Assembly (NCBI GenBank): GCA_023205875.1
Contig: CP060756.1
Coordinates: forward strand, 1,054,001-1,118,000
Length of the DNA stretch: 64,000 bases
Source: Chloropicon primus
Taxonomy: Eukaryota; Chlorophyta; Chloropicophyceae; Chloropicales; Chloropicaceae
Reading direction: 5' to 3'
Under the pieces are notes generated by a model. The model ran no database searches. It saw only the letters and a program-made list of their open reading frames with translations, and had not been told where the DNA came from. This document shows, in pieces, positions 28,034 through 37,422 of the stretch; the first letter of the stretch is position 1, and every line of letters starts with the position of its first letter. A program made the translations under genes and the position numbers.

Positions 28034-29701
28034 ATGGCGCCGAACTTGCCGAGCAACCCCAAGGGATTGTCCTCGACGACCCCTGACGGCCTTGTGGCGC
28101 CCCCCGCTGCCAAGGTGCAGAAGACGGAGGGGTTCTCCGTGATGGCGGAGGCCAAGCCCGAGCACTACCACGCCGGGAACAAGCTGACGATCCTGGTGGA
28201 CATGGACAACACCCTGTGTGACTGGGAGGGCGCGTTCGAGGCGTGCATGAAGGCCAAGTTCCCCGAGGTCGCCCTGGTGCCCGCGGAGGGGCGCCTGAAC
28301 TGGGACATTTCCAAGGACTACCCCGCGGCCGCGGCGGACAAGGTCAAGGCCGTGAGCGGGACCCCCGGGTTCTTCTCCGAGATGAAGGCCGTGGAGGGCG
28401 GCGTCGAGGCCGTCAAGGCCATGGCCGCCGCTGGCCACAACGTCCTCCTCGTGACGGCCCCCGACCCGAACTTCTACACCCAGTGCTCCCAGGAGAAGTA
28501 CGAGTGGGTGGAGAAGAACCTCGGCGCGGAGTGGAAGGCCAAGGTCGTCCTGACCAGGGATAAGACCACCGTCAGGGGGGACTTCCTGATCGACGACAAG
28601 CCGCACTGCGACGTCGGGGCCCTGGAGCCCGAGTGGGCCCATGTGGTGTTCGACCAGACCTACAACAGGCAGAAGGGCGGCAAGAGGCTCAGCTCGTGGG
28701 CCGCCTGGAAGGACGTCCTCGGCGTGAAGGCCGAGCTGGACTGCGCCGTGTCCAGGAACCCCAGGGCCAGCCAGGAGAACCTGTACCCCAACGGGATCAA
28801 CTTCAGCTGCGTGTTCCCCTCCTTCAACCAGGAGAGCATCGTGAGGAAGACGCTCGCCGGGCTGGTGAAGCAGAAGATCAAGAGCAACTTCAAGTTCGAG
28901 GTGGTCATCGTGGACAACAACTCCACGGACGACATCGACGCCATCTACAAGAAGTACCGCACCAAGCTCGACCTCACCCTCGTGCAGAGGAGGAAGCTCG
29001 CCAACACCTTCTCCGTGCCCAGCGCGAGGAACATGGGGATCCAGCAGGCGAAGTACGACTACATCATCGGCATGGACAGCGACGTCATCCTGAACGAGAA
29101 CTTCCTGGAGAACATGTACCAGTTCCTCTCCAGCAAGCCGAACAACGTGCCCTACATGGTCACCGCGGAGAGGATCTTCGTGTGCACCGAGGGCTGCTCC
29201 GATGACAAGCTCCTGGAGGACTACACCGAGACGGAGAGGTACCCAAGGATCCTGAGCAAAGCGAACTACTTCAAGCCCAGGGACAACAGGTTCAGCCACG
29301 GAAACATCTTGGAGAACGTGGAGAAGGGCTGGCAGCCGTGGGCCTACTTTTACGGCATGCACACCGCCTTCCCCAAGAAGATCTGGGAGAAGATCGGCGG
29401 GTACAACGAGGTGTACGACGGCTGGTGGGGATACGACGACATCCACTTCGCCTGGGAGATGACCGTGAAGGGAGGCTGCCTCCCGACCATCCTTGGGGGA
29501 ACCGAGGTGTTCCACCAGGAGCCTTACGGAAGCCAGTGGGTCCCACTCGGAGGAGTCGTGGACAAGCTCGGAACGAGCAACCCGAGGCTGAACAAGAAGG
29601 ACAACCCCAACTGGCAGAGGATCTGCGACACTATTGAGGGGTACGCCGACTGGAAGACGGATTACTACCAGAAGCTGGCGGGAGATATCGTGACTCTCTA
29701 A
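28034..29701 (+). CDS. Fusion of 5'(3')-deoxyribonucleotidase (HAD) and GT-A family 2-type glycosyltransferase
   Basis: The product has 555 residues. Residues 48-235 match cytosolic/mitochondrial 5'(3')-deoxyribonucleotidase almost throughout: LVDMDNTLCDWEGAF (HAD nucleophile aspartates), FFSEMKAVEGGVEAVKAM, EKYEWVEKNLG, LTRDKTTVRGDFLIDDKPH. Residues about 255-545 are a GT-A glycosyltransferase. It has a GT2 start (SCVFPSFNQESIVRKTLAGL, VVIVDNNSTDD), a DxD metal motif in GMDSDVILN (about 350) and a GWWGYDDIHFAWEM motif like the galactosyltransferase-7C W-G-x-D-D signature. No signal peptide or membrane span is seen, so a cytosolic enzyme is implied. One domain could remove the nucleotide by-product of the other; this is inference. 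All key acidic residues are present. Confidence 0.9.
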   Translation: MAPNLPSNPKGLSSTTPDGLVAPPAAKVQKTEGFSVMAEAKPEHYHAGNKLTILVDMDNTLCDWEGAFEACMKAKFPEVALVPAEGRLNWDISKDYPAAAADKVKAVSGTPGFFSEMKAVEGGVEAVKAMAAAGHNVLLVTAPDPNFYTQCSQEKYEWVEKNLGAEWKAKVVLTRDKTTVRGDFLIDDKPHCDVGALEPEWAHVVFDQTYNRQKGGKRLSSWAAWKDVLGVKAELDCAVSRNPRASQENLYPNGINFSCVFPSFNQESIVRKTLAGLVKQKIKSNFKFEVVIVDNNSTDDIDAIYKKYRTKLDLTLVQRRKLANTFSVPSARNMGIQQAKYDYIIGMDSDVILNENFLENMYQFLSSKPNNVPYMVTAERIFVCTEGCSDDKLLEDYTETERYPRILSKANYFKPRDNRFSHGNILENVEKGWQPWAYFYGMHTAFPKKIWEKIGGYNEVYDGWWGYDDIHFAWEMTVKGGCLPTILGGTEVFHQEPYGSQWVPLGGVVDKLGTSNPRLNKKDNPNWQRICDTIEGYADWKTDYYQKLAGDIVTL

Positions 29702-29953
29702 GGAGAGAGCCCAAGCGCGAAGCTCGTGGAGCCTGATATCAAGTTCATTTTTGTTTATTTTAGCTTGCCAGAGAAAAAGCAGAAATAAAGGAGAGTCGTG
29801 GTGTAACCGTCACCCGTGACTTTTTTACGTTTTATGTAACCAAAAAGATTTACTACAACTTTCATTGCTTTTTTTCTTCTTCTCCCCCCCTCTTATTGAG
29901 AAAGAATATCAAGAAGAGTGAGTGCGGGCCAAGGCCATCTCGCTGCACGTTGT

Positions 29954-32176
29954 TCAGGCCTTCTCCGCCTGGATTGCTCTCAGGGTTGGCAAGTTGCCGC
30001 CGTCCATCATCTCTGGCCTTCCAAGGGCGTCCCACAGGAACTTGTTCGTGGCCAGAGGAGGTGGAGGGGGCGTTGGGGGTGGCGACGGCGCGGGCGGACA
30101 CTTGATCGGCAGAAGCAACTCGAGGTCCATCTTGAAGCTGGACGTGACGCAGAGGCTGCTCGAGACGTTCATCCCAAGGGCGTGCTGGGCCAGGAACGCC
30201 GAGGACTTCTCCAAGGCCGACCTCGTTTTCTCCCTGTCGGTGGTCACGTACAGGAGGGCAATGAGCAGCTTGTGCAAGACGGCGTGGGGCACGGCCTCCT
30301 TGCTTCTCTCCAGGATCTTCAAGACTGTTGAGGGCACACAAATCTCCTGGAAGTAAGACCTGAAGGCGTCCCTGGTGGCCAAGCAGTACAGCAGCTGCGC
30401 CGCCGAGTCTTGGAGCAAGAACTTCACCTTTTCCTCGGGCTCCTCGTCCGGTGCCTTCTCGCTCTCCTCCGTTGGCTTGTCCTCTCCCTCCTGGGCGGCT
30501 TCCTCGTGCCCTTCCTCCTTGGTTTCCTCCTCTCCGGCGTCTGTTTGCGACTCCTCGCCGTCCTCGGGGGGGGCTCCAGGCTCCTCCACTTCCCCTTCCG
30601 TGGGGACCCGGACTGTCTCAAAATTGAGATCCCCGCTCGAGATTGTGAACAAGGCCGAGATGAGGCCGTGCCCCACAACCTCCTCCTCGGCCGGCTCGCC
30701 ATCTTCGCCTGCAGCCTCCTCCTCCGCTTTCTGGTCTGCGCTCTCACCTTCGTTGGAGGCGGCAGCAGGGCCATCTGCGGACTCTGCCGCCTTCTTGCCT
30801 TCCTGCCCCTCGGCTTCGCCACCCACCCCCGCTTCCTCGGTCTCCTCTTCACTTTTCTTCTCCTCGGGAGAGAATTCTATGACCTTCGTGAGCGCCTTGA
30901 AGAATCCCAGGCCCTCCTCCCCGTCGCAAAGATCGAAAAGGCTTTTGGTGAGCGACAGAATCGCGGCGGCTTCCTCCTCGGACACGGAATCGTCGTCCTC
31001 GGGCCCCTTGGCAGGCTCGTCCTGCTTCTTGGGGCTCTCCCCCTCCTGGGGCTCCTGGGGCTCTTCCTTGACTGGGCCCTTGACCAGGAGTCTCACTTTC
31101 TCTCCCAGCAGCGCTGACATGTTCAGATCAAGGCACTGCTTGGCCACGGCCTTCGCGCCCACTTGGGCCGCCCTGGCCAGCAACTCGACCACGAGGCCCC
31201 TCCCCGCCAAGGTGGGCATCTTGACCGCGGGGTCGCCCGTCTTGGCCTCCAAAAAGTCGTTGTATAGCCTCATGTTCAAGCCCACGAGGGAATCAGTGAG
31301 CTTGCAGAGGAAGGGCTCGGTCAAGTGGCTGGCATTGTTCTTCACGAGAGCGGCCACCGCGCTCAGCGCCTTGGTGTGCTCGTCCGTGACATCGAAGGCG
31401 GCCTGGGTTTCCTTGTCCTTGGCACCTTCCTCTTCTCCCGTCGCCTCCTTGCTCTGAACGTAAGCCCTGAACGGCTCCAGAACCACCTCGAGCGTGCCGT
31501 TGAGCGCGTCGTGAAACCCCTGCTCCGTCGGGAAGCGCACGGGGGCGCTGCACAGGAACTCGAGCAAGCTGGACTTCACCACGGCGGACTGCTTCTCCTT
31601 CGCCTCCAGGAGGGCGCCAAGAAGCTTTTCCTCCAGCGCCGAGCTCAGGACCAGCAGCTTGGAGTTGCCGTGGCTGTAGATGTCGTACAAGTTGGCCAGG
31701 GACTCGGTCAAGGTCGTGTAGTTCGCGGCGAGCTCCTTGGTGCCGTCCTTCTTCGGGGACCCTTTCCCTGGGCTCGCGCCCGCGCTCTTCTCCACCACGG
31801 TGGAGGACAGCTTGAGGTACGACGCGATCGTCTGCTCAATTTGCTGGGGCTCCGCGCCGCCGGTGCTCCTGACGACCTGGTCGAAGCAGCGCAGGGCTTT
31901 CACGCTGTTTCCCAAGTCCCCGAGCTCGAGCAGCTTGGAGAAGCACCGCAGCACCATTTTCGGGAAGTCCTTGGTCACGAGCTCGTTCAAGAAGCACGGT
32001 ATCCTCTTCTCGACCGCGGACGCGACGATGCTCAGCCCCGCCATGATGTCCTTGGCCTCCTCTGCCTTGAGCTTCCCCAAGACCCCCTCCACGAACTCGT
32101 CCAGCTGCTCCCTCTTCTCCCTCTCCCTCTCCTCCTCCTGCCGCTCCCTCTCTCCCTCCGCGTCGGACGAAGACAT
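29954..32176 (-). CDS. Acidic helical (ARM/HEAT-like) protein of unknown function
   Basis: The product has 740 residues with no intron. It begins with a strongly charged coil (ERERQEEEREREKREQLDEF). Predicted helical-repeat segments follow (for example SVVKSSLLEFLCSAPVRFP-type blocks and LAGRGLVVELLARAAQVG). An acidic low-complexity region covers about 400-580 with many Glu/Lys, and a last helical block carries QLLYCLATRDAFRSYFQEI and HAVLHKLLIALLYVTT. A proline-rich tail (PSPPPTPPPPPL) ends the protein. I do not recognise a named family. An armadillo-like solenoid interrupted by an acidic loop is the most I can say. The helical repeats and lack of any signal sequence suggest a cytosolic or nuclear scaffold. 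Confidence 0.75.
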   Translation of the reverse strand: MSSSDAEGERERQEEEREREKREQLDEFVEGVLGKLKAEEAKDIMAGLSIVASAVEKRIPCFLNELVTKDFPKMVLRCFSKLLELGDLGNSVKALRCFDQVVRSTGGAEPQQIEQTIASYLKLSSTVVEKSAGASPGKGSPKKDGTKELAANYTTLTESLANLYDIYSHGNSKLLVLSSALEEKLLGALLEAKEKQSAVVKSSLLEFLCSAPVRFPTEQGFHDALNGTLEVVLEPFRAYVQSKEATGEEEGAKDKETQAAFDVTDEHTKALSAVAALVKNNASHLTEPFLCKLTDSLVGLNMRLYNDFLEAKTGDPAVKMPTLAGRGLVVELLARAAQVGAKAVAKQCLDLNMSALLGEKVRLLVKGPVKEEPQEPQEGESPKKQDEPAKGPEDDDSVSEEEAAAILSLTKSLFDLCDGEEGLGFFKALTKVIEFSPEEKKSEEETEEAGVGGEAEGQEGKKAAESADGPAAASNEGESADQKAEEEAAGEDGEPAEEEVVGHGLISALFTISSGDLNFETVRVPTEGEVEEPGAPPEDGEESQTDAGEEETKEEGHEEAAQEGEDKPTEESEKAPDEEPEEKVKFLLQDSAAQLLYCLATRDAFRSYFQEICVPSTVLKILERSKEAVPHAVLHKLLIALLYVTTDREKTRSALEKSSAFLAQHALGMNVSSSLCVTSSFKMDLELLLPIKCPPAPSPPPTPPPPPLATNKFLWDALGRPEMMDGGNLPTLRAIQAEKA

Positions 32177-32505
32177 TGTCGCAAGAACTCACAACCGGCG
32201 CCCCCGACTACGACCAGCACTTCAACCGCACTTCAACCGCACTCCTCGTCCTCAGCTCCTTCCGCCCCTTGGGTCCGCCCAAGCAAAGCCCCCTCTCCAG
32301 CGCTGACCTTTGCTTTTAATTTAACGACGACCTTGATCGTCGTACAAGAGTTCGGATGTGACGGACGCAGCGAGGAGAGGTGGTGGTGGTGTCATCCAAA
32401 ACGGAGGAGAGAGAGAGGGCGCGCGCGTTACGGGGCGAGAGGGTGTCTTGAGAGAAGAGAGGGGAGAGAGGAGGGGGCTGGGGGAGGGAAGGTCTTGAGG
32501 ACGCC
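32177..32505. promoter_or_regulatory. Divergent promoter region upstream of UBC12
   Basis: This 329-bp region separates the unknown acidic protein gene from UBC12. It is GA-rich just before the UBC12 ATG. No gene is seen. Confidence 0.4.
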
Positions 32506-33464
32506 ATGATTAAGCTATTTTCGGTCAAGGTGAGTGATCGCGGGGGAGGGGGACCGAGGAGGAACGACGAGAAAACGTCTGTACCCGTCACAAGGACGGG
32601 GACGAGGCAACGGCGTCGTCGGCGCGGGTCGTTGGCCTCGCTCGGAAATCGAGTCCCTCGGAGCCGAGGGGGATGGTGTATTGACCCGACTCCCTTCCTC
32701 CCTTTTTTGCGTTTGCCACGAGCACAGGAGAAGCAGGAGCGGGAGAGGAGGGAAAACGCGGAGCAAGCGAAGGCTGGGGTGAAGAAAGCTTCCGCGAGCG
32801 AGCTTCGTTTGCAAAAGGGTACGCCCTCGTCCGAAACGCTCGTGCTCGCTCCCTCCCTGTCGCGGCGCTGACTCTCTCTCTCTCTTTCTCTCTCCACCAC
32901 CCCCTTCTCTTTCTTGTAGATATCTCGGAGCTCAACCTACCCAAGCAGATAAAGATCGCGTTCCCGGACGGCCCTAACAAGCTCAACCGCTTCATCATCA
33001 TCGTGTCGCCGGATGAGGGGTACTACAAGTAAGTCGTCCCCTCCGCGCCCTTTGTTCCCTCCGGAGCGCTGCTGACCTCGCCGTTTCTTTTTTTGTTGTT
33101 TGCGCTTCCTCGTGTGTGTCCCAGGGGAGGGAGATTCAGCTTTAGCTTCAACATGCCTGACACCTATCCTCACGACCCGCCAAAGGTGAAGTGCGAGAGC
33201 CCGCGGCCTGTGTACCACCCAAACATCGACCTGGAGGGCAACGTGTGCTTGAACATTTTGAGAGAGGACTGGAAGCCCGTGCTCTCCATCAGCTCGGTGG
33301 TCTACGGCTTGCAGTTCCTCTTCTTGGACCCAAACCCTGACGACCCGCTGAACAAGGACGCGGCAAAGGTGCTTGCGAGTGACTCGAGGCAGTTCCAGAT
33401 CAACGTGAGGAGGAGCATGGGCGGCTGCTACATCGGGAACACGTACTTTCCACCTTGCAAGTGA
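32506..33464 (+). CDS. UBC12: NEDD8/RUB-conjugating enzyme UBC12 (UBE2M), four exons
   Basis: Exons are 32506-32529, 32728-32818, 32920-33028 and 33125-33464, all with GT-AG introns, giving 187 residues. The N-terminal MIKLFSVK is the UBC12-specific docking peptide for the NEDD8 E1. The UBC core runs from ISELNLPK through [11 protein letters not shown] to [19 protein letters not shown], with the HPN motif and catalytic Cys near residue 116. The end [10 protein letters not shown] matches the family. UBC12 transfers NEDD8/RUB to cullins and so activates cullin-RING ubiquitin ligases. A TGTAA signal lies at 33493-33497. This is the most intron-rich gene in the window. Confidence 0.96.
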
Positions 33465-33600
33465 GGCAGCAGTGGTTCTTGTGGTTTGGTTTTGTAAAAC
33501 AAAGGGAACAGGATCAAAACACTGTTATATTACATTTTGGTTCGCTCTCTGTCCAGGGGAAGGGCGACTCGCTTCGTCGTCGCGGCGCTCCCTTGGGTCT

Positions 33601-34010
33601 CTAGTAACCTCCCGAGGAACGGCCGCACTGGAGGAAGGAGCCCGCTCCGAGGAAAAGCCCAAAGATGGCCGCGCTGCTCACCGTCGTCTGACCGATGTAT
33701 CGAATCTTGTACAGTCCTGGGATCTGCAGGTGCGGGGATGGACACGGAGAGCGCGCGTCAGCCTCGAGCCCCGGACGGTCGGTCGACCTTCGAAGAAGGA
33801 TCCCGGGAAAGGAAAAAAAACTCACCTGGTATCTGAAGGCCTCGTAAGTGCCGTACATTGCACCTTTCGAATACCGCACGACGCACAAACGCCACTACGA
33901 GTCAGTGGTTTGGGTTCGAAACGCGGCTCGCGACCACCCACGCAAAAAAATTCCCGTCACGCCGTCGTCGAGCCAGCCCTCTCACGAACGGAACGGGGAA
34001 AACGAAACCG

Positions 34011-34048
<38 letters not shown>

Positions 34049-34154
34049 CGGGGGTATGGGTATGGTATGGTCGTGCCTCCTTACCTATGGCTCCCCCCAA
34101 GCTCCCTCCCACGGTCGCGCCCGTGGCAACCTTTCTCATGCAACGCGAGTCCAT
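33601..34154 (-). CDS. Romo1/Mgr2-family mitochondrial inner-membrane protein, three exons
   Basis: Exons are 34154-34085, 33863-33826 and 33723-33601, giving 76 residues (human ROMO1 has 79). The spliced protein reads MDSRCMRKVATGATVGGSLG, then AMYGTYEAFRYQ and IPGLYKIRYIGQTTVSSAA, with two glycine-zipper membrane helices. The middle GTYEAFRY-IPGLYKIRxIGQTT block is diagnostic of the plant/yeast Mgr2-type branch. Mgr2/Romo1 sits in the TIM23 translocase and controls lateral sorting of preproteins. The first intron (221 nt) carries a CA-repeat tract at 34012-34046. The splice frame is supported by the unbroken family match over both junctions. Confidence 0.9.
34012..34046. repeat. (CA)n microsatellite inside a Romo1/Mgr2 intron
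   Basis: About 17 CA units, in intron 1 of the Romo1/Mgr2 gene. Confidence 0.9.
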
Positions 34155-34586
34155 CTCCCAAGGCAATTCCTTCTCCCTCACACGCAAAACACCACGAGCC
34201 TCTCGCCTTCTCTCTCTCTCTCTCTCTCTCTCTCTTTTGGACTCGTCCTCTTCTTCGTCGTCGGGTGTGAGAGGCGGTGGAACCAAGCGCGGAGAGGAAG
34301 AGGTAAGGTGGTTTTGAGGACGCTGTGAGGGCGAAGGGGAGGGTCGGAGGGGGATTTGAGGGCGACCTGTGTGGCCGTGATCTTTTGCTCTTTCTGCCAA
34401 GCCCTCGCTGGAAAGGAATGACGACGTGGTGAAGGCTGGAGAGACTGAAACGTTCGCATCATCTTCTGTTTCGTTTCGCGGGGTCAGTGAGTGAGTGAGC
34501 ACGCGACGGGAGGGGAGAGGGGTTGTGCGTTGAATCGCTCGTGTCTCCGTCGCGCTAGCCTTGGAAGGATACCGTCTGTCGCCGGG
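34155..34586. promoter_or_regulatory. Divergent promoter region between Romo1/Mgr2 and CDP-DAG synthase genes
   Basis: It contains a (CT)n tract at 34209-34235. No further gene is recognised. Confidence 0.4.
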
Positions 34587-35984
34587 ATGGGGGGAGGGAG
34601 GAAGGTGAGGTCGAGGGGGAAGGGGAAGAGGGAAATCTTGAAGAGCCATCCGATGGAGCTGGGGGACTCCAGGGGGTCGTCGGGGGAGTGGGAAGTGGGT
34701 GGTTCGCCCGAGGAGGGGAGCCCGAAGAGCGAAGAGAGCAAGTTCAGCTCCTTGTACGTGAGGACTCTGTCCGGGGTGGCGCTCGCGTTGGGTTTTGGCG
34801 TCATCATAAGGCTGGGCCACCTCTACTGCTTGGTGTTCCTGCTCTGCATCCAGGCCGTGATCACGAGGGAGCTCTTTGACCTCGCGAGGAAGACGGTGAA
34901 CATGAAGACCGAGGACGAGACGAAGGATCTCCCGGGCTTCAGGGTTCAGCAGTGGTACATCTTCTCCGTCGCTTGCTTCTACATGTACGGCAGGCTGCTG
35001 CACGAGATCATTCTCGTGGAGGTGAGCAGCCCCAACTCGAAGGCGACCACTGCGGGCAAGGTGCTCATGTCCGGGCTCTGGTTCGTCCTGAAGAGGCATA
35101 TGCTGATCACGTACTTCCTGTACGTCATAGGGTTCGTCATGGGGGTCCTCAGCCTCAAGAAGGGAAAGCTGAGGTACCAGTTTGGCCAGTACGCCTCGAC
35201 CATAGCTATCATCCTGTTCGTGCTCGTCCAAACGTCGTTCTTCGTCGCGAACATCTTCGACGGGCTCATCTGGTTCGTCCTGCCCTGCGCGCTCGTCATC
35301 GTGAACGACATCATGGCCTACTTCGCGGGAAAGGGCTTTGGAAGGACGCCGCTGATCAAGCTCTCCCCGAAGAAGACGATGGAGGGTTTCGTCGGGGGAG
35401 GAGCCCTCACCGTGCTCCTCTCCATCCCCCTGTCGGAGGTCATGTCGCGCTTCGAGTGGCTGACTTGCTCCAGATCGTCGTTCGCCAAGGAGAACCTGGA
35501 GTGCAGGTACAGCCAAGTGTTCGAGCCGGCGTTGTACCACATGACGGACTTCATCCCATCGGTTCTGCACCAGTTCCAGGAGTCCTGGCTGAGCTACCTT
35601 GACTTTGCGTTCGAGGTGAAGCCCATAGTCATCCACGGGATCTTCTTGGCGATCTTCGCGTCGTCGATTGCCCCGTTTGGCGGGTTCTTCGCATCCGGAG
35701 TCAAGAGGGCCCTCAAGATCAAGGACTTTGGGGATTCCATTCCGGGGCACGGTGGGTTGACCGACAGGATGGACTGCCAGTGCGTGATGGCGGTGTTCAG
35801 CTATGTCTGGGTCCGCAACTTCGTGGACCCGTACAGTCTTGCCACCGCCGGTCTGTTGTCACGGATTCTACTGCTGGACAAACAAAGCAAGTTGGCCTTG
35901 TTCACTCGATTGGGATACTTGCTCCACGGACAAGGGGTGCTGCCAGCCAAAGTTGTACAGGAATTGAATAAAATCAAAGTATGA
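34587..35984 (+). CDS. CDP-diacylglycerol synthase (phosphatidate cytidylyltransferase)
   Basis: The product has 465 residues. A ~55-residue polar N terminus precedes about eight membrane helices, with the first near YVRTLSGVALALGFGVIIRL. The family core is clear: VIVNDIMAYFAGKGFGRTPLIKLSPKKTMEGFVGG near residues 235-275. The C-terminal signature SVKRALKIKDFGDSIPGHGG in this protein reads SGVKRALKIKDFGDSIPGHGG and is followed by TDRMDCQ, the CdsA prosite pattern. The enzyme makes CDP-diacylglycerol for phosphatidylinositol, phosphatidylglycerol and cardiolipin, in the ER for this eukaryotic type. The sequence after the stop looks like an intron (see findings), so the extreme C terminus is slightly uncertain. 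Confidence 0.96.
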   Translation: MGGGRKVRSRGKGKREILKSHPMELGDSRGSSGEWEVGGSPEEGSPKSEESKFSSLYVRTLSGVALALGFGVIIRLGHLYCLVFLLCIQAVITRELFDLARKTVNMKTEDETKDLPGFRVQQWYIFSVACFYMYGRLLHEIILVEVSSPNSKATTAGKVLMSGLWFVLKRHMLITYFLYVIGFVMGVLSLKKGKLRYQFGQYASTIAIILFVLVQTSFFVANIFDGLIWFVLPCALVIVNDIMAYFAGKGFGRTPLIKLSPKKTMEGFVGGGALTVLLSIPLSEVMSRFEWLTCSRSSFAKENLECRYSQVFEPALYHMTDFIPSVLHQFQESWLSYLDFAFEVKPIVIHGIFLAIFASSIAPFGGFFASGVKRALKIKDFGDSIPGHGGLTDRMDCQCVMAVFSYVWVRNFVDPYSLATAGLLSRILLLDKQSKLALFTRLGYLLHGQGVLPAKVVQELNKIKV

Positions 35985-36642
35985 AAACATGTTTAACTAG
36001 AATAATTTTGTTTTTTCGTTTTGTTTTACAGCCCCTGCTCTCTGCCTGTCAGTCGAGAAGGAGAAAAAGAGGAGGATCCTGAGTGGTCAGCGCCTTTGGC
36101 ATCCGGGCAAGCGGGTGGACACGAAAAGGGGAGAGTGGAATGATGTGGCATCCGTTCGTAGTGCTTTATATACAGGCAAGCAACGGCCGTGCAAGACTGT
36201 CAGGATGAAATGCCGATTTCCTTCTCGCAGACCGCAGCATACGTTGGAAAGAACAGATCCCTACCAACGATTAACACGGTGCTTAGGCGTGTCACGCGGA
36301 CACGCAAGACTTTTTTCGCTCTCACCTGAAATGCCAATGGCTTTTTGTCTCCAAAGGGCGACGAGCAGGACAGGGGAGGCACTGCAATGGACGGCGGAAA
36401 AGAAAGTGTTAGCAAACCGAGTGTTTCTTTCACGCTCGTGTAATGATGTAGCCCCTGTTCCAGATGCTCTTCTTGAGACAAGAAAAGCATAAACGATGAC
36501 AGTGAGCGATTGATGTTGCACCGAAGCGAACGACCTTAGGCATGAAGAGCCTGAAGACGATTAAGACGGTGCCTCGAAGGAGGGTTGTTTTGGAGAGTTC
36601 TTTCTACCCTACCTCGCGGAGTTGCCAGCCCCAACAAAAACT
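35985..36642. other. Unassigned region with lower GC
   Basis: An AT-rich block (35985-36030) follows the CDP-DAG synthase stop. Further on, the sequence has less GC than its surroundings and holds a 96-codon minus-strand frame (36200-36490) and a 125-codon plus-strand frame (36115-36492), neither resembling a known protein. See findings. Confidence 0.4.
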
Positions 36643-37062
36643 CTACATGTACGGGATGAGCTCCCGTACTTCCACGCGGTCGACCTTGAAATGCCCTTCC
36701 TCGCCCTGGCTGCCCCGCTTGTACGTGATCACGGCCTGACCTTCCGAGATGTCGCAAGGGATGACAACTTGGGGACTTGGGGGCCGGGGGCGCCTTTCCT
36801 CTGCGTCAGGATCTCGCAGGCCCCTCATCCTCTCCATCTCCTCGAAGGAGTTCGCCTTGCCCCGGAAGCGCGCCACATACGACCCGTTTCCCTTCTTCTG
36901 AACATTAGCCACGCCTTTCTTGTAGTAGACCCTCTCCAATTGGAGGTCCTCCCCGCAATTGCAGGTGAAGTGCACGTTGGTCCCCGACCCCCCACCGCAA
37001 ACCCCAGCGACCCAGTCCTGGGCGTAGAACTCCTTCACCTCCAAGTCCTGGACCCCGCTCAT
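36643..37062 (-). CDS. Small protein, possibly diverged CZIB/DUF866 (UPF0587) family
   Basis: The product has 139 residues. The segment HFTCNCGEDLQLERVYYKKG resembles the first zinc-knuckle half of CZIB/DUF866, and ANSFEEMERMRG plus the later PQVVIPCDISEGQAVITY fall where ENSIEI and the EFECRGLEP strand lie in that family. The second CxxC pair that normally completes the zinc site reads RFRG here, so metal binding is probably lost or changed. Codon use is that of the neighbours. The family assignment is tentative; otherwise treat as a conserved-looking unknown. The known CZIB protein is cytosolic. Confidence 0.55.
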   Translation of the reverse strand: MSGVQDLEVKEFYAQDWVAGVCGGGSGTNVHFTCNCGEDLQLERVYYKKGVANVQKKGNGSYVARFRGKANSFEEMERMRGLRDPDAEERRPRPPSPQVVIPCDISEGQAVITYKRGSQGEEGHFKVDRVEVRELIPYM

Positions 37063-37422
37063 TCGCCTGGGTCTCTAGTCTTCCACCGCGTACGCCTTTC
37101 CGCGTGTCTTCCGCGTTGTCGTCCTCACCGCCGCCGCTCCCACTCCCTTTCTTCGATCCCTCCCTTCATGATCATGATCGTCGCCGGCCTTCGCTTTTTG
37201 TCTGAGGAGAACAAACCGACCGAGGAGAAGAGAGAGAGAGAGAGAGAGAGAGGAAGCGGAAGCTGACGACGGAGAGGCGTCGGGACAGGGGGGAAGGGTT
37301 GGGAGAGAGGGAAGGCGGAAGAAGCGATTTGTCCTGTGTCTTTCGAAAGAGTTCTTGCTTTAGAGGGACGACGCCAGGGGTGAGGATTGGAGAGCGAAAG
37401 AGTACGAGAGAGCAGAGGGAGG
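37063..37422. promoter_or_regulatory. Divergent promoter region upstream of thioredoxin z
   Basis: This is a 360-bp region with a (GA)n tract at 37227-37252. No gene is recognised. Confidence 0.4.

Noticed and set aside
34011-34046. CA repeat first considered as a promoter element
   Set aside because: It lies inside an inferred Romo1/Mgr2 intron and is a plain microsatellite.
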